Origin: Methylorubrum populi
GTDB lineage: Bacteria; Pseudomonadota; Alphaproteobacteria; Rhizobiales; Beijerinckiaceae
Length of the DNA: 64,000 nucleotides
Direction: 5' to 3'
Assembly (NCBI RefSeq): GCF_002355515.1
Contig: NZ_AP014809.1
Span: 4,798,501-4,862,500 of the forward strand
Shown here piece by piece: positions 52,617 to 60,786 of the stretch. Position 1 is the stretch's first letter, and each line of letters starts with the position of its first letter. The position numbers were made by a program, and so were the translations under genes. A model generated the notes under the pieces. That model saw nothing but the letters and a program-made list of their open reading frames with translations. It searched no databases and was not told the origin of the DNA.

Positions 52617-53489
52617 TCAGAAGATCGGCATGCCGCCGGCGACGGTGATCAGCGCGCCGGAGGTGTAGCTGCTCTCTTCCGCTGCCAGCATGACGTAGGC
52701 CGAGGCGAGCTCGGCCGGCTGGCCGGGGCGGTTGAACGGCACCTGGCTGCCGAAGGTCTTCACCGCATCCTCGCTCATCCCGGCGGGGATGAACGGGGTC
52801 CAGATCGGGCCCGGCAGCACGCCGTTCACGCGGATGCCGGTCTCGGCGAGCAGCTGCGCGAGGCCGAGCACCATGTTGCTGAGCGCCCCCTTGGTGGCGC
52901 TGTAGGCGAACAGGGTCGGCACCGGGTGCTTGGAATTGACCGAGGAGGTGAAGATCACCGAGGCGCCGGGCTTGAGATGCGCCAGCGCCGCCTTGGTGGC
53001 GTAGAACGGGCCGAAGATGTTGGTCCGGAAGTGCTTTTCGAACACGTCGTCGTCGATGTCCGCGACCCCCTGGTTCGGCTGCTGGAAGGCGGCGTTGTTC
53101 ACCAGGATGTCGAGCCGGCCGAACTCCTTCGCCGTGCGCTCGACGATTTCGCGGGCATAGGCCGGGTCCTTGATGTCGCCGGGAAGCAGCAGGGCGCGCC
53201 GGCCCGCCTTCTCGATCCAGTTGCCGACCGTCTCCGCATCCTTCTGCTCGTCGGGCAGGTAGGCGATCGCCACGTCGGCGCCCTCGCGGGCATAGGCGAT
53301 CGCCACCGCCCTCCCGATGCCGCTGTCGCCGCCCGTCACAAGGGCGGCCTTGCCCGTGAGGTTGCCGGAGCCCTTGTAGCTCTCCTCGCCGTGGTCGGGC
53401 TCGGGCGCCATCTGAGCCGTCTTGCCGGGGAAGCTCTGGGGCTGCGTCTCGAAGGGCGGGCGCGGGTACTTCGTCAGCGGATCGGTCAT
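52617..53489 (-). CDS. Short-chain dehydrogenase (general-stress GSP39/YhdF type)
   Basis: 290 residues. Extended N-terminus (PLTKYPRPPFETQPQSFPGK), then the NADP motif TGGDSGIGRAVA, NNAAFQQP, and the active-site Ser and YSATK. The long N-terminus and the P(F)-x-Q motif are typical of the stress-induced YhdF/YghA group. AAAAGGAGC precedes ATG 53487-53489. A candidate EcfG-type promoter lies upstream. Confidence 0.92.
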   Translation of the reverse strand: MTDPLTKYPRPPFETQPQSFPGKTAQMAPEPDHGEESYKGSGNLTGKAALVTGGDSGIGRAVAIAYAREGADVAIAYLPDEQKDAETVGNWIEKAGRRALLLPGDIKDPAYAREIVERTAKEFGRLDILVNNAAFQQPNQGVADIDDDVFEKHFRTNIFGPFYATKAALAHLKPGASVIFTSSVNSKHPVPTLFAYSATKGALSNMVLGLAQLLAETGIRVNGVLPGPIWTPFIPAGMSEDAVKTFGSQVPFNRPGQPAELASAYVMLAAEESSYTSGALITVAGGMPIF

Positions 53490-53517
53490 CACGGCTCCTT
53501 TTGGGGATTGCCGCGAC

Positions 53518-53542
53518 AACCGCAGGCGAGGGCCGCCGTTCC
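53518..53542 (-). promoter_or_regulatory. Candidate EcfG (general stress) promoter of the SDR gene
   Basis: On the minus strand GGAAC (53542-53538) is followed after 16 nt by GGTT (53521-53518). This is close to the GGAAC-N16-17-CGTT consensus of the alphaproteobacterial PhyR/EcfG stress regulon. It stands 29 nt upstream of the ATG. One position of the -10 box differs. Confidence 0.4.
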
Positions 53543-53564
53543 GAAGGGCGACGCCGGGCCGCGC

Positions 53565-56537
53565 TCAGCGCCCCGGCGTCAGGGCCGCGTCGAGCACGCG
53601 GGCGACGTGGATCGCGTCGCGGCCGAGGCCGTCGTGGATCTGGTGGCGGCAACTCGTGCCGTCAGCCACCACGAGGTCGTCGGCGGAGGCCTTGCGCAAG
53701 GCCGGGAACAGCGACAGCTCGGCCATGGCGAAGGAGACGTCGATCGTGTCCCGGCCGTAGCCGAAGGCGCCAGCCATGCCGCAGCAGCTCGATTCAATGA
53801 CCCGCACATCGAGCCCCGGCACCGCGCGCAGCACCGTCTCCACCGACCCCATCGCCCCGAACGACTTCTGGTGGCAATGGCCGTGCAGATGGGCGACCCG
53901 GCCGCCCTGGTCGGCGAGCGGAAGCGTGATCCGGCCGGCCGCGAGGTCGGCGGCAAGAAGTTCTTCGAAGAGGAAAGCCTTGCTCGCGAGCTCGTCCGCC
54001 TCCTCGCGCGGCAGCAACGACAGGAACTCGTCGCGGAAGGTGAGGAGGCAGGAGGGCTCGAGGCCGACCACCCGGGCGCCGGCCCGCACGAAGGGCAGGA
54101 GCGTGTCCAGCGTCCGCCGGGCCTCCTCCCGCGCCCGGTCGGTCTGGCCGGAGGCGAGATAGGTGCGGCCGCAGCAGAGCGGACGGCGGCCCTTGTGGGC
54201 GACGACGCGGTGCAGGCGATAGCCGGCGGCCCGCAGCACCCGCTCGGCGGCTTCCAGATTCTCGCGCTCGAAGGCGCGGTTGAAGGTGTCGCCGAACAGG
54301 ATGAGGTCGCGGAAATCGCCCATCACGTCCTCCGGATGGGCGACCTCGCCGCTCTCGCGCCAGGGCCGGCGCCATTCCGGCAGGGAGCGGCGGGCGGAGA
54401 AGCCGGCCCATTGCTCGCCGAACCGGGCGAGCGCCGGATAGCGGTTGCGCAGGTTCAGCAGCGGCGCCAGCGCCGCGGCCACGCCGGCATAGCGCGGCAT
54501 CTCGGCCACCAGCCGCTCCTTGAGCGGCAGGCCGTGCCGGGCGTGGTAGTGGTGCAGGAACTCGACCTTCATCTTGGCCATGTCGACGCCGGTCGGGCAT
54601 TCCCGGCGGCAGGCCTTGCACGACACGCACAGGTCCATCGTGCGCTTCATCTCGGGGCTCGTGAAGGCATCCTTGCCGAGCTGACCCGAGATCGCCAGCC
54701 GCAGGGAGTTGGCGCGGCCGCGGGTGAGGTGCTGCTCGTCCTTGGTGGCGCGGTAGGAGGGGCACATGGCGCCGCCTGCGAGCTTCCGGCAGGTGCCGTT
54801 GTTGTTGCACATCTCGACCGCCGGGCCGAAGCCGCCCCAATCCGACCAGTCCAGCGCGGTCTTCACCGGGGCGCTCACCGCGTAGTCGGGCGCGAAGCGC
54901 ATCAGGGTGCGGTCGTCCATCTTCAGCGGGCGGACGATCTTGTTGGGGTTCAGGCGGTTCTCGGGGTCGAAGCCGTCCTTCACCGTCTCGAAGGCGCGGG
55001 TGAGTTTTGCGCCGAACAGCGGCTCCACGAATTCGGAGCGCGAGATGCCGTCGCCGTGCTCGCCCGAGTATGAGCCCTTGTGGCGGCGCACCAGCTCCGC
55101 GGTCTCCTCGGCGATGGCGCGCATCTTCCGGACGTCGCCGCCCTTCTTCATGTCGAGGATCGGGCGCACGTGCAGGCAACCGACGGAGGCGTGGGCATAC
55201 CACGTGCCGCGGGTGCCGTGCCGCGTGAACACCTCGGTGACCGCGTCGGTGTAGTCGGCCAGATGGTCGAGGGGGACGGCGCAATCCTCGATGAAGGAGA
55301 CCGGTTTGGCGTCCCCCTTCATCGACATCATGATGTTGAGGCAGGCCTCGCGCACCTCCCACACCGCCTTCTGGCGGTTGGGCTCCACCACCTCGACCAC
55401 CGCGTCGGGAAAGCCGTGATCGGCCATGCACTGGTCGAGGCGCTTCAGGTCTTGCTTGAGCGCGGCGAGGTCGTCGCCGGCGAACTCGGCCAGCAGCAGG
55501 CAGTTCGGCTGGCCCCGGGTGATGTCGGCCAGCGTCGTGCGGAACAGCGGGATGTCGGCGCCGAGCACGAGTACGTTGTTGTCGACGAGTTCGACCGCCA
55601 CGGGGTCGAGAGCCACGATGTGGCGCGTGGTCTCCATCGCCGCGCGGAACGAGGGGAAGTGGCACACGCCCATGACGCGGTGGGCCGGCAGGCGCGAGAG
55701 CTTCAGCGTCACCGTGGTGGTGGCGGCAAGCGTCCCCTCCGAACCGACGAGGAGATGGGCGAGGTTCGGCCGCGGCTCGACCAGGGAGTCGAGGTTGTAG
55801 CCGCCGACCCGCCGCTGCACCCGCGGGTACATCCTCTCGATCTCGTCGCGGTTCTCGGCGGCGAGCGCCAGCATGCGCCGGGCGAGGTCGTCCGCCCGCG
55901 CCCCACCCGTCACCGCGCTCGCCTCGTTGCCGGTCAGCCCGAAGCCGAAGGCGGCGCCGTCGTGGAACAGCGCCTCCATGGCCAGCACGTTGTCGCTCAT
56001 CTTGCCGTAGCGCAGCGAGCGGGCGCCGCAGGAATTGTTGCCGGCCATGCCGCCGATGGTGCAGCGGGTGGCGGTCGAGGGCTCGACGGGGAAGAACCAG
56101 CCGTCCGCCCTCAGCCGGGCGTTGAGGCGCTCCAGCACGTGTCCGGGCTCGACGGTGACGGTGCCGCCCTCCGCGTCGTAGGCGACGACGCCGTTGAAGT
56201 GGCGCGAGCAATCGACCACGAGGCCGGCGCCGATCGGCTGGCCGTTCTGCGAGGTGCCGCCGCCGCGCATGATCACGGGCAGGTCGAACTGGGCCGCCAC
56301 CCTCAGGGTCGCGGCGATGTCGGCGGCGCTCCTGGGAAACACCACGCCCGCCGGCATGATCTGGTAGATCGAGGCGTCGGTCGCGTATCGCCCGCGGGTG
56401 AAGGTGTCGAAGCGGGCCTCGCCCTCTAGGACCTCGGCGAGCTTGCGCGGCAGCCCGGCATCGTTGCGGGCCTTCGCCCGCGCGGTCGGAGCCGGTGCCT
56501 CGGCCGGTTTCGCGCTCGCGCCCGGATTCGCGCTCAA
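53565..56537 (-). CDS. FAD-linked oxidase / Fe-S oxidoreductase fusion (GlcD+GlcF-like, YdiJ type)
   Basis: A 990-residue fusion. The N-terminal half is a VAO-type flavoprotein: PVIMRGGGTSQNGQPIGAGLVVD and LVGSEGTLA bind FAD. The C-terminal half has two ferredoxin-like clusters (MCNNNGTCRK...MCPSYR and LCVSCKACRRECPTG) and the CCG domains (PLCCGRTYL, SSCCGMAGAFGY). Such proteins oxidise 2-hydroxy acids (glycolate, D-lactate, D-2-hydroxyglutarate) to 2-keto acids and pass electrons to quinone or cytochrome. TTG 56535-56537 is the start: GGGAGG lies 6 nt upstream. A TGAATTCA motif stands 50 nt before it, linking it to the GntR regulon. Confidence 0.93.
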   Translation of the reverse strand: MSANPGASAKPAEAPAPTARAKARNDAGLPRKLAEVLEGEARFDTFTRGRYATDASIYQIMPAGVVFPRSAADIAATLRVAAQFDLPVIMRGGGTSQNGQPIGAGLVVDCSRHFNGVVAYDAEGGTVTVEPGHVLERLNARLRADGWFFPVEPSTATRCTIGGMAGNNSCGARSLRYGKMSDNVLAMEALFHDGAAFGFGLTGNEASAVTGGARADDLARRMLALAAENRDEIERMYPRVQRRVGGYNLDSLVEPRPNLAHLLVGSEGTLAATTTVTLKLSRLPAHRVMGVCHFPSFRAAMETTRHIVALDPVAVELVDNNVLVLGADIPLFRTTLADITRGQPNCLLLAEFAGDDLAALKQDLKRLDQCMADHGFPDAVVEVVEPNRQKAVWEVREACLNIMMSMKGDAKPVSFIEDCAVPLDHLADYTDAVTEVFTRHGTRGTWYAHASVGCLHVRPILDMKKGGDVRKMRAIAEETAELVRRHKGSYSGEHGDGISRSEFVEPLFGAKLTRAFETVKDGFDPENRLNPNKIVRPLKMDDRTLMRFAPDYAVSAPVKTALDWSDWGGFGPAVEMCNNNGTCRKLAGGAMCPSYRATKDEQHLTRGRANSLRLAISGQLGKDAFTSPEMKRTMDLCVSCKACRRECPTGVDMAKMKVEFLHHYHARHGLPLKERLVAEMPRYAGVAAALAPLLNLRNRYPALARFGEQWAGFSARRSLPEWRRPWRESGEVAHPEDVMGDFRDLILFGDTFNRAFERENLEAAERVLRAAGYRLHRVVAHKGRRPLCCGRTYLASGQTDRAREEARRTLDTLLPFVRAGARVVGLEPSCLLTFRDEFLSLLPREEADELASKAFLFEELLAADLAAGRITLPLADQGGRVAHLHGHCHQKSFGAMGSVETVLRAVPGLDVRVIESSCCGMAGAFGYGRDTIDVSFAMAELSLFPALRKASADDLVVADGTSCRHQIHDGLGRDAIHVARVLDAALTPGR

Positions 56538-56586
56538 GTGGAACCTCCCTCCCCGCGCCGCACCCTGGACAGGCGTTCGGCTTTTT

Positions 56587-56594
56587 TGAATTCA
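56587..56594. promoter_or_regulatory. Candidate GntR operator, site C
   Basis: TTTTTTGAATTCATAATTC lies 50 nt upstream of the FAD/Fe-S oxidase start in an AT-rich island. Core TGAATTCA is a perfect palindrome and differs from site B by one base. Confidence 0.45.
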
Positions 56595-56783
56595 TAATTC
56601 GCGCGAAGGGGCGGGTCAAACGCGGCAGCGTCGCGGGGCGCATCACGTGATCTGGAATGTAAAGCGATCTGCAATGACCCTGTCGCGGCGCGGCTTCCAC
56701 GCGTCGTGCCGGCCGGGTCACACGACGAAGCGGCCGCCGAGGGGATCGGTGGCCGCTCGGCTGTATAGATGGAACCGGAGGGT

Positions 56784-58169
56784 CTACAGCGCGATCCGCT
56801 GCGGGATCGTCTCCTGAGGGCCGTGCCGCTCGGCCAGGACGGGAACGGGCTCGGGCAGCAGGATCGGCCGCTTGGGCAGGGCGCGCGGCGGCTGGAGGGT
56901 GGGGCCGTCGCGCAGGAGGATCGGGTGCGGCTCCGGCGCCGGCACCACCGGAGCCGGCCGCGGCGTGGCGGGCCGCAGCTGGCTGCGCTCCATGAAGTCC
57001 CGCATCAGCGGCACGATGTCGGCGCGGAAGCGCGAGCCGTTGAAGATGCCGTAATGCCCGGCGCCCGGCTGCATGTGGTAGCTCTTGGCCGCCTCGGGCA
57101 AATTGACGGCGAGATCGAGCGCGGCTCTCGTCTGGCCGAGGCCGGTGATGTCGTCCTTCTCGCCCTCCACCGCCATCAGATGGCAGCGGCGGATCGCGCC
57201 GAGATCGACCGGCTCGCCGCGATGGCGCAGGGTGCCGCGGGGCAGGTCGTGACCGATGAAGACCCGCTCGATCGTCTCGAGGTAGAATTCGGCGGTGAGG
57301 TCCATCACCGCGAGATACTCGTCGTAGAAGGCCCGGTGGCGGGCGGCCGAGTCGCCGTCGCCGCGCACGAGATGGTCGAACATCGCGTGGTGGGCGTCCC
57401 GGTGCCGCTCAAGGTTCATCCCCATGAAGCCGGCAAGCTGCAGGAAGCCCGGATAGACCGCGCGTCCCGCGCCTGGATAGCCGGGCGGCACGGTGTGGAT
57501 GCAGTGCCGCTCGAACCAGGCGAAGCCCTTCTCCTGGGCGAGAACGTTGACGGCGGTGGGCGAGCGGCGGGTATCGACCGGCCCGCCCATCAGCACGGCC
57601 GAGCGCGGCACGAGCGGGTGATCCTCCGCCTCCATCCGGGCGATGGCGGCGAGCACCGGCACCGAGGGCTGGCACACGGCCGCGACGTGCAGGTCCGGCC
57701 CCAGCGCCGCGAACAGGTCGATGCAGGTGTCGATGTAGTCGTCGAGCCCGAACCGGCCGGCGCGCGCCGGCACCTGGCGGGCATCGGTCCAATCGGTGAT
57801 GAAGACCTGATGGCTGTCGAGGAAGGCCTCGACCGTGCCGCGCAGCAGCGTGGCGTAATGGCCCGACATCGGCGCGACGATCAGGAGCTTCGGCTTGGCG
57901 TCCAGCGCCGCGGAGGGCTCGCCGAAGGCGATCACGCGGCAGAAGGGGCGCTCCCAGACGATCCGCTCGCTCACGCCGAGCCCGAAGGCGGGCTTGGCAT
58001 AGACGCGGGTGGCGCGCTCGAACATCTCGCAGCCGGCGGCCACGGTGCGGCTGTGGGGGGCGTAGGCGAGAGGATTGAACGGGTTCTCGCAGGCAAGCCG
58101 GGTGGCTTCCGCCGCCAGGCGCATCGGTGCGAGCATGAGATGGCCAGCCTCATAAAGAGGGTACAGCAT
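56784..58169 (-). CDS. phaZ: Intracellular poly-3-hydroxybutyrate depolymerase
   Basis: 461 residues of the PhaZ intracellular depolymerase family, which mobilises stored PHB. The opening MLYPLYEAGHLMLAPMRLAAE is the family signature. The nucleophile is expected in the stretch VCQPSVPVLAAIA (a Cys in place of Ser in this group), and the GHYGIFNGSRFR box near residue 390 carries the His. The C-terminal 70 residues are Pro-rich and variable. The start is ATG 58167-58169. Confidence 0.93.
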   Translation of the reverse strand: MLYPLYEAGHLMLAPMRLAAEATRLACENPFNPLAYAPHSRTVAAGCEMFERATRVYAKPAFGLGVSERIVWERPFCRVIAFGEPSAALDAKPKLLIVAPMSGHYATLLRGTVEAFLDSHQVFITDWTDARQVPARAGRFGLDDYIDTCIDLFAALGPDLHVAAVCQPSVPVLAAIARMEAEDHPLVPRSAVLMGGPVDTRRSPTAVNVLAQEKGFAWFERHCIHTVPPGYPGAGRAVYPGFLQLAGFMGMNLERHRDAHHAMFDHLVRGDGDSAARHRAFYDEYLAVMDLTAEFYLETIERVFIGHDLPRGTLRHRGEPVDLGAIRRCHLMAVEGEKDDITGLGQTRAALDLAVNLPEAAKSYHMQPGAGHYGIFNGSRFRADIVPLMRDFMERSQLRPATPRPAPVVPAPEPHPILLRDGPTLQPPRALPKRPILLPEPVPVLAERHGPQETIPQRIAL

Positions 58170-58704
58170 GCGAGCGCTTCCCTGGAGCAGCTCGCTTGAC
58201 CCAAGCTGTCCTTTTCTTGCGTTGGTGGAAGGTGCAACTCGCGGGCCCGAGAAAAGGTTTCGTTTGTACAAGATCCCCCTGTTGATGGCGCCGCCCGAGC
58301 TTGAGGATGGACTGGCAAAAAACGGAAGAGCCCGCCGCCCTCGATTGCCTTGAGCCGTGAGGGTCATCGCGGGCGCACACGCGACATTCACTCGACATTG
58401 CGCGTTACGTGACATTGCGAGTTGCGCGAGGGTGACAGGCGGAACAGGCGGCCCGCATCATCGCGGACCGACTTGTCTAACGGGGCCGACGGCTTTTGCC
58501 GCGAAAGCGCGGTTTCAAACCGCTCCCGGTCGATGGGTTCGGTTCGATCCCTGCAGCCGTCCTTCCGGGGTGCCGAAGGCGGACCCGGAATCCACGATGA
58601 CCCCTGACGTGGCCGTGTTTCCCGCATCCCGGGTGGAATTCGGGGACCGCTCCGCGGCCCGGGATGACGGGCCGCGGCCCCGACGCGATCGCGCGGAAGT
58701 CGTT
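58170..58704. other. Intergenic region with repeat copy 2
   Basis: 535 nt without a gene. The left part holds the phaZ promoter region (AT-rich patch around 58240-58290). The right part, 58579-58671, is the inverted second copy of the repeat at 9633-9744, sharing GGGAAACACGGCC and GTCATCCCGGG in reverse complement. Confidence 0.6.
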
Positions 58705-60138
58705 TCAGGTGTTGGCCTGGGTGATGAACTTCGTCACGAGATACGCCTCGATCGCCTCCGCGCCGCCCTCGCTGCCGTAGCCGGAATCCTTGACGCCGCC
58801 GAAGGGCGTCTCGGGGAGTGCGATGCCGTGATGGTTGATCGAGATCATGCCGGACTCGACCCCCTCGCCCACTCGGTTCGCCCGGGTGGCCGAGCGCGTG
58901 TAGGCGTAGGCCGCGAGCCCGTAGGGCAGACGATTGGCCTCAGCGAACGCCTCCTCGTCCGCCGCGAAGCGCCGGATCGCCGCGATCGGCCCGAACGGCT
59001 CCTCGTTCATGATGCGCGCATCGAGCGGTACGTCGGCGAAGACGGTGGGCTCGAAGAAATGGCCGCGGTTACCGATGCGGCTGCCGCCGGTGAGGAGCCG
59101 TGCCCCCTTCGCCTCGGCATCGGCCACGAAGGCTTCCATCGCCTCGACCCGGCGGCCGTGGACGAGGGGACCCATCTGCGTCGCGGGATCGAGACCGTCG
59201 CCGACCTTGAGCGCCTTCGAGGCCGCGACGAACCCGTCGACGAAGCGGTCGTACACCCGGTCTTGCACGAGGAAACGGGTCGGGGCGACGCAGACCTGCC
59301 CGGCATTGCGGTACTTGTTGGCGGCGAGCACCCGCACCGCTGTGTCGACATCGGCATCGTCGAACACGATCGCCGGGGCGTGGCCGCCGAGTTCCATCGT
59401 CGCCCGCTTCATGTGCTGGCCGGCGAGCGCCGCGAGTTGCTTGCCGATTGCGGTCGAGCCGGTGAAGGTGATCTTGCGGATCACCGGGTGCGGGATGAGG
59501 TAGCCGGAGATCTCGGCCGGATCGCCGTAGACCAGGGCGAGCGCGTCGCCCGGCACGCCGGCGTCGAGGAAGGCGCGCACCAGTTCGGCGCAGGAGGCCG
59601 GGGTGTCCTCGGGCCCCTTGAGGATGACCGGGCAGCCGGTGCAGAGCGCCGCCGAGAGTTTGCGCACCGCCTGATTGATCGGGAAGTTCCACGGCGTGAA
59701 GGCCGCCACCGGCCCGACCGGCTCGCGGGTGACGATCTGGAGCACGCCCTCGGCGCGGGCCGGGATGACCCGGCCGTAGGCGCGGCGCCCCTCTTCCGCG
59801 AACCACTCGATGATGTCGGCGGCGACGCCGGTCTCGATGCGCGACTCGGCCAGCGGCTTGCCCTGTTCGAGGGTCATGGTGCGGGCGATCGCCTCCGCGC
59901 GCTCGCGCATCAGGGCGGCTGCCCGGCGCAGCACCTTGGACCGATCGAAGGCGGAGACCTTTCGCCACGCGGCGAAACCGCGCTCGACCGCCTCCAGCGC
60001 CTCATCGAGATCGGCCCGCCCGGCGACCGCGACCCGCCCGACCGGTTCACCCGTGGCCGGGTTGAGGATGGACAGGGTCTCGCCGCCGCTGCCGGAGCGC
60101 CACCGGCCGGCGATGTGAAGCGAAACGTCGAGGTCCAT
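58705..60138 (-). CDS. gabD: Succinate-semialdehyde dehydrogenase-type aldehyde dehydrogenase
   Basis: A 477-residue ALDH: cofactor-binding [10 protein letters not shown] and GSTAIGK, the general base Glu in MELGGHAP, and the catalytic Cys in [11 protein letters not shown]. The C-terminal [10 protein letters not shown] and [15 protein letters not shown] follow. The QVCVAPTR and [12 protein letters not shown] patterns are those of the GabD/SSADH group. It oxidises succinate semialdehyde (or a related aldehyde) to the acid. ATG 60136-60138. It is the last normal-composition gene before the AT-rich island. Confidence 0.9.
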   Translation of the reverse strand: MDLDVSLHIAGRWRSGSGGETLSILNPATGEPVGRVAVAGRADLDEALEAVERGFAAWRKVSAFDRSKVLRRAAALMRERAEAIARTMTLEQGKPLAESRIETGVAADIIEWFAEEGRRAYGRVIPARAEGVLQIVTREPVGPVAAFTPWNFPINQAVRKLSAALCTGCPVILKGPEDTPASCAELVRAFLDAGVPGDALALVYGDPAEISGYLIPHPVIRKITFTGSTAIGKQLAALAGQHMKRATMELGGHAPAIVFDDADVDTAVRVLAANKYRNAGQVCVAPTRFLVQDRVYDRFVDGFVAASKALKVGDGLDPATQMGPLVHGRRVEAMEAFVADAEAKGARLLTGGSRIGNRGHFFEPTVFADVPLDARIMNEEPFGPIAAIRRFAADEEAFAEANRLPYGLAAYAYTRSATRANRVGEGVESGMISINHHGIALPETPFGGVKDSGYGSEGGAEAIEAYLVTKFITQANT

Positions 60139-60340
60139 GAGCCATCTCCGCGGAAGGGACGGCCCTCATATAGGCGCTGCGCGCTCGTTGCGGCACGGTC
60201 GGCGGCGATCCGATCGCGCCGTCAGCCGCGGGCTGGACGGCACCGACCGCGCCTACGATGCAACTGCGCTTCCAGACCTTCAGGCCGGCGCCGCTCTGTG
60301 TGAAATCGTTGTGTGAAACGGGGTCGATCACCGACCGCCG
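60139..60340. other. Boundary between host-like DNA and the AT-rich island
   Basis: Composition changes from about 70% G+C to clearly AT-richer sequence within this stretch, near 60300. A short direct repeat TGTGTGAAA occurs at 60297-60305 and 60310-60318. There is no integrase gene, tRNA or clear attachment site in view. Confidence 0.5.
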
Positions 60341-60384
60341 AAAAGCACCAACTCTTTGCTCCGAAACAGGAAAGAGTTTGGTGC
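60341..60384 (-). terminator. Rho-independent terminator of the RT/ncRNA transcript
   Basis: On the minus strand GCACCAAACTCTTT and AAAGAGTTGGTGC pair (one bulged base), with a 13-nt loop, and run into TTTTCGG. It lies 403 nt downstream of the second reverse transcriptase stop, marking the probable 3' end of a transcript that continues well beyond the coding sequence. Confidence 0.75.
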
Positions 60385-60786
60385 GGCCAAGAGGACTCGA
60401 AACATCATTTTACTGTTGTTTCGAAGCTAAAGACGACCTAATTGACCGTACTGTGCGAGAGTTTGGTGCATCCGTCAACCGAACCTAACGCATCGTCCTT
60501 TGGAGAATCCGTAGCAACAGTTTTCTGACGGTGAAGCGAGCTTCGGGCCAGTCCTGAGAGACCGTTTCAAGCCGTCCGGATCAACATAGTTTTTCGCTGA
60601 CAACGAACCATCAACGGCCGACGTCGATCTTGGTAACGATGAAACCTAGATGGGCGGGACCGCCAGAGCGATGTGTGTGTGCCAATCGCTCGCGCGGGAA
60701 GCGCAAATTCATGAGCCCAGAACTAAAAGCTCTGTAACTTCCATCCTAGGACGAAAGTGCTTCACCCCAGCAGTCCCACCACTCTC
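60385..60786 (-). ncRNA. Candidate DRT3-associated non-coding RNA
   Basis: About 400 nt between the second RT gene and a terminator, with no credible ORF in either direction. In transcript sense it contains a hairpin with an alternating CA loop (60666-60691) and an 8-bp hairpin TCGAAACA/TGTTTCGA (60397-60424). The sequence GCACCAAACTCT occurs at 60470-60459 and again in the terminator stem. An ncRNA carrying an AC-repeat template is a known part of DRT3 systems. Exact 5' and 3' ends are unknown, and the assignment is inference from position, the template-like loop and the terminator. Confidence 0.65.
60666..60691 (-). other. Hairpin displaying an AC-repeat loop (putative RT template)
   Basis: Stem GAGCGAU / AUCGCUC (7 bp, perfect) closes a 12-nt loop UGGCACACACAC in transcript sense. 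The alternating run of ten bases spans 60672-60681. This is the only such dinucleotide run in the island. Confidence 0.75.

Noticed and set aside
60345-60384. Inverted repeat considered as a retron or integrase attachment feature
   Set aside because: The following T tract on the minus strand and its position after the RT operon fit a terminator better; the RTs lack retron features and no integrase is present.
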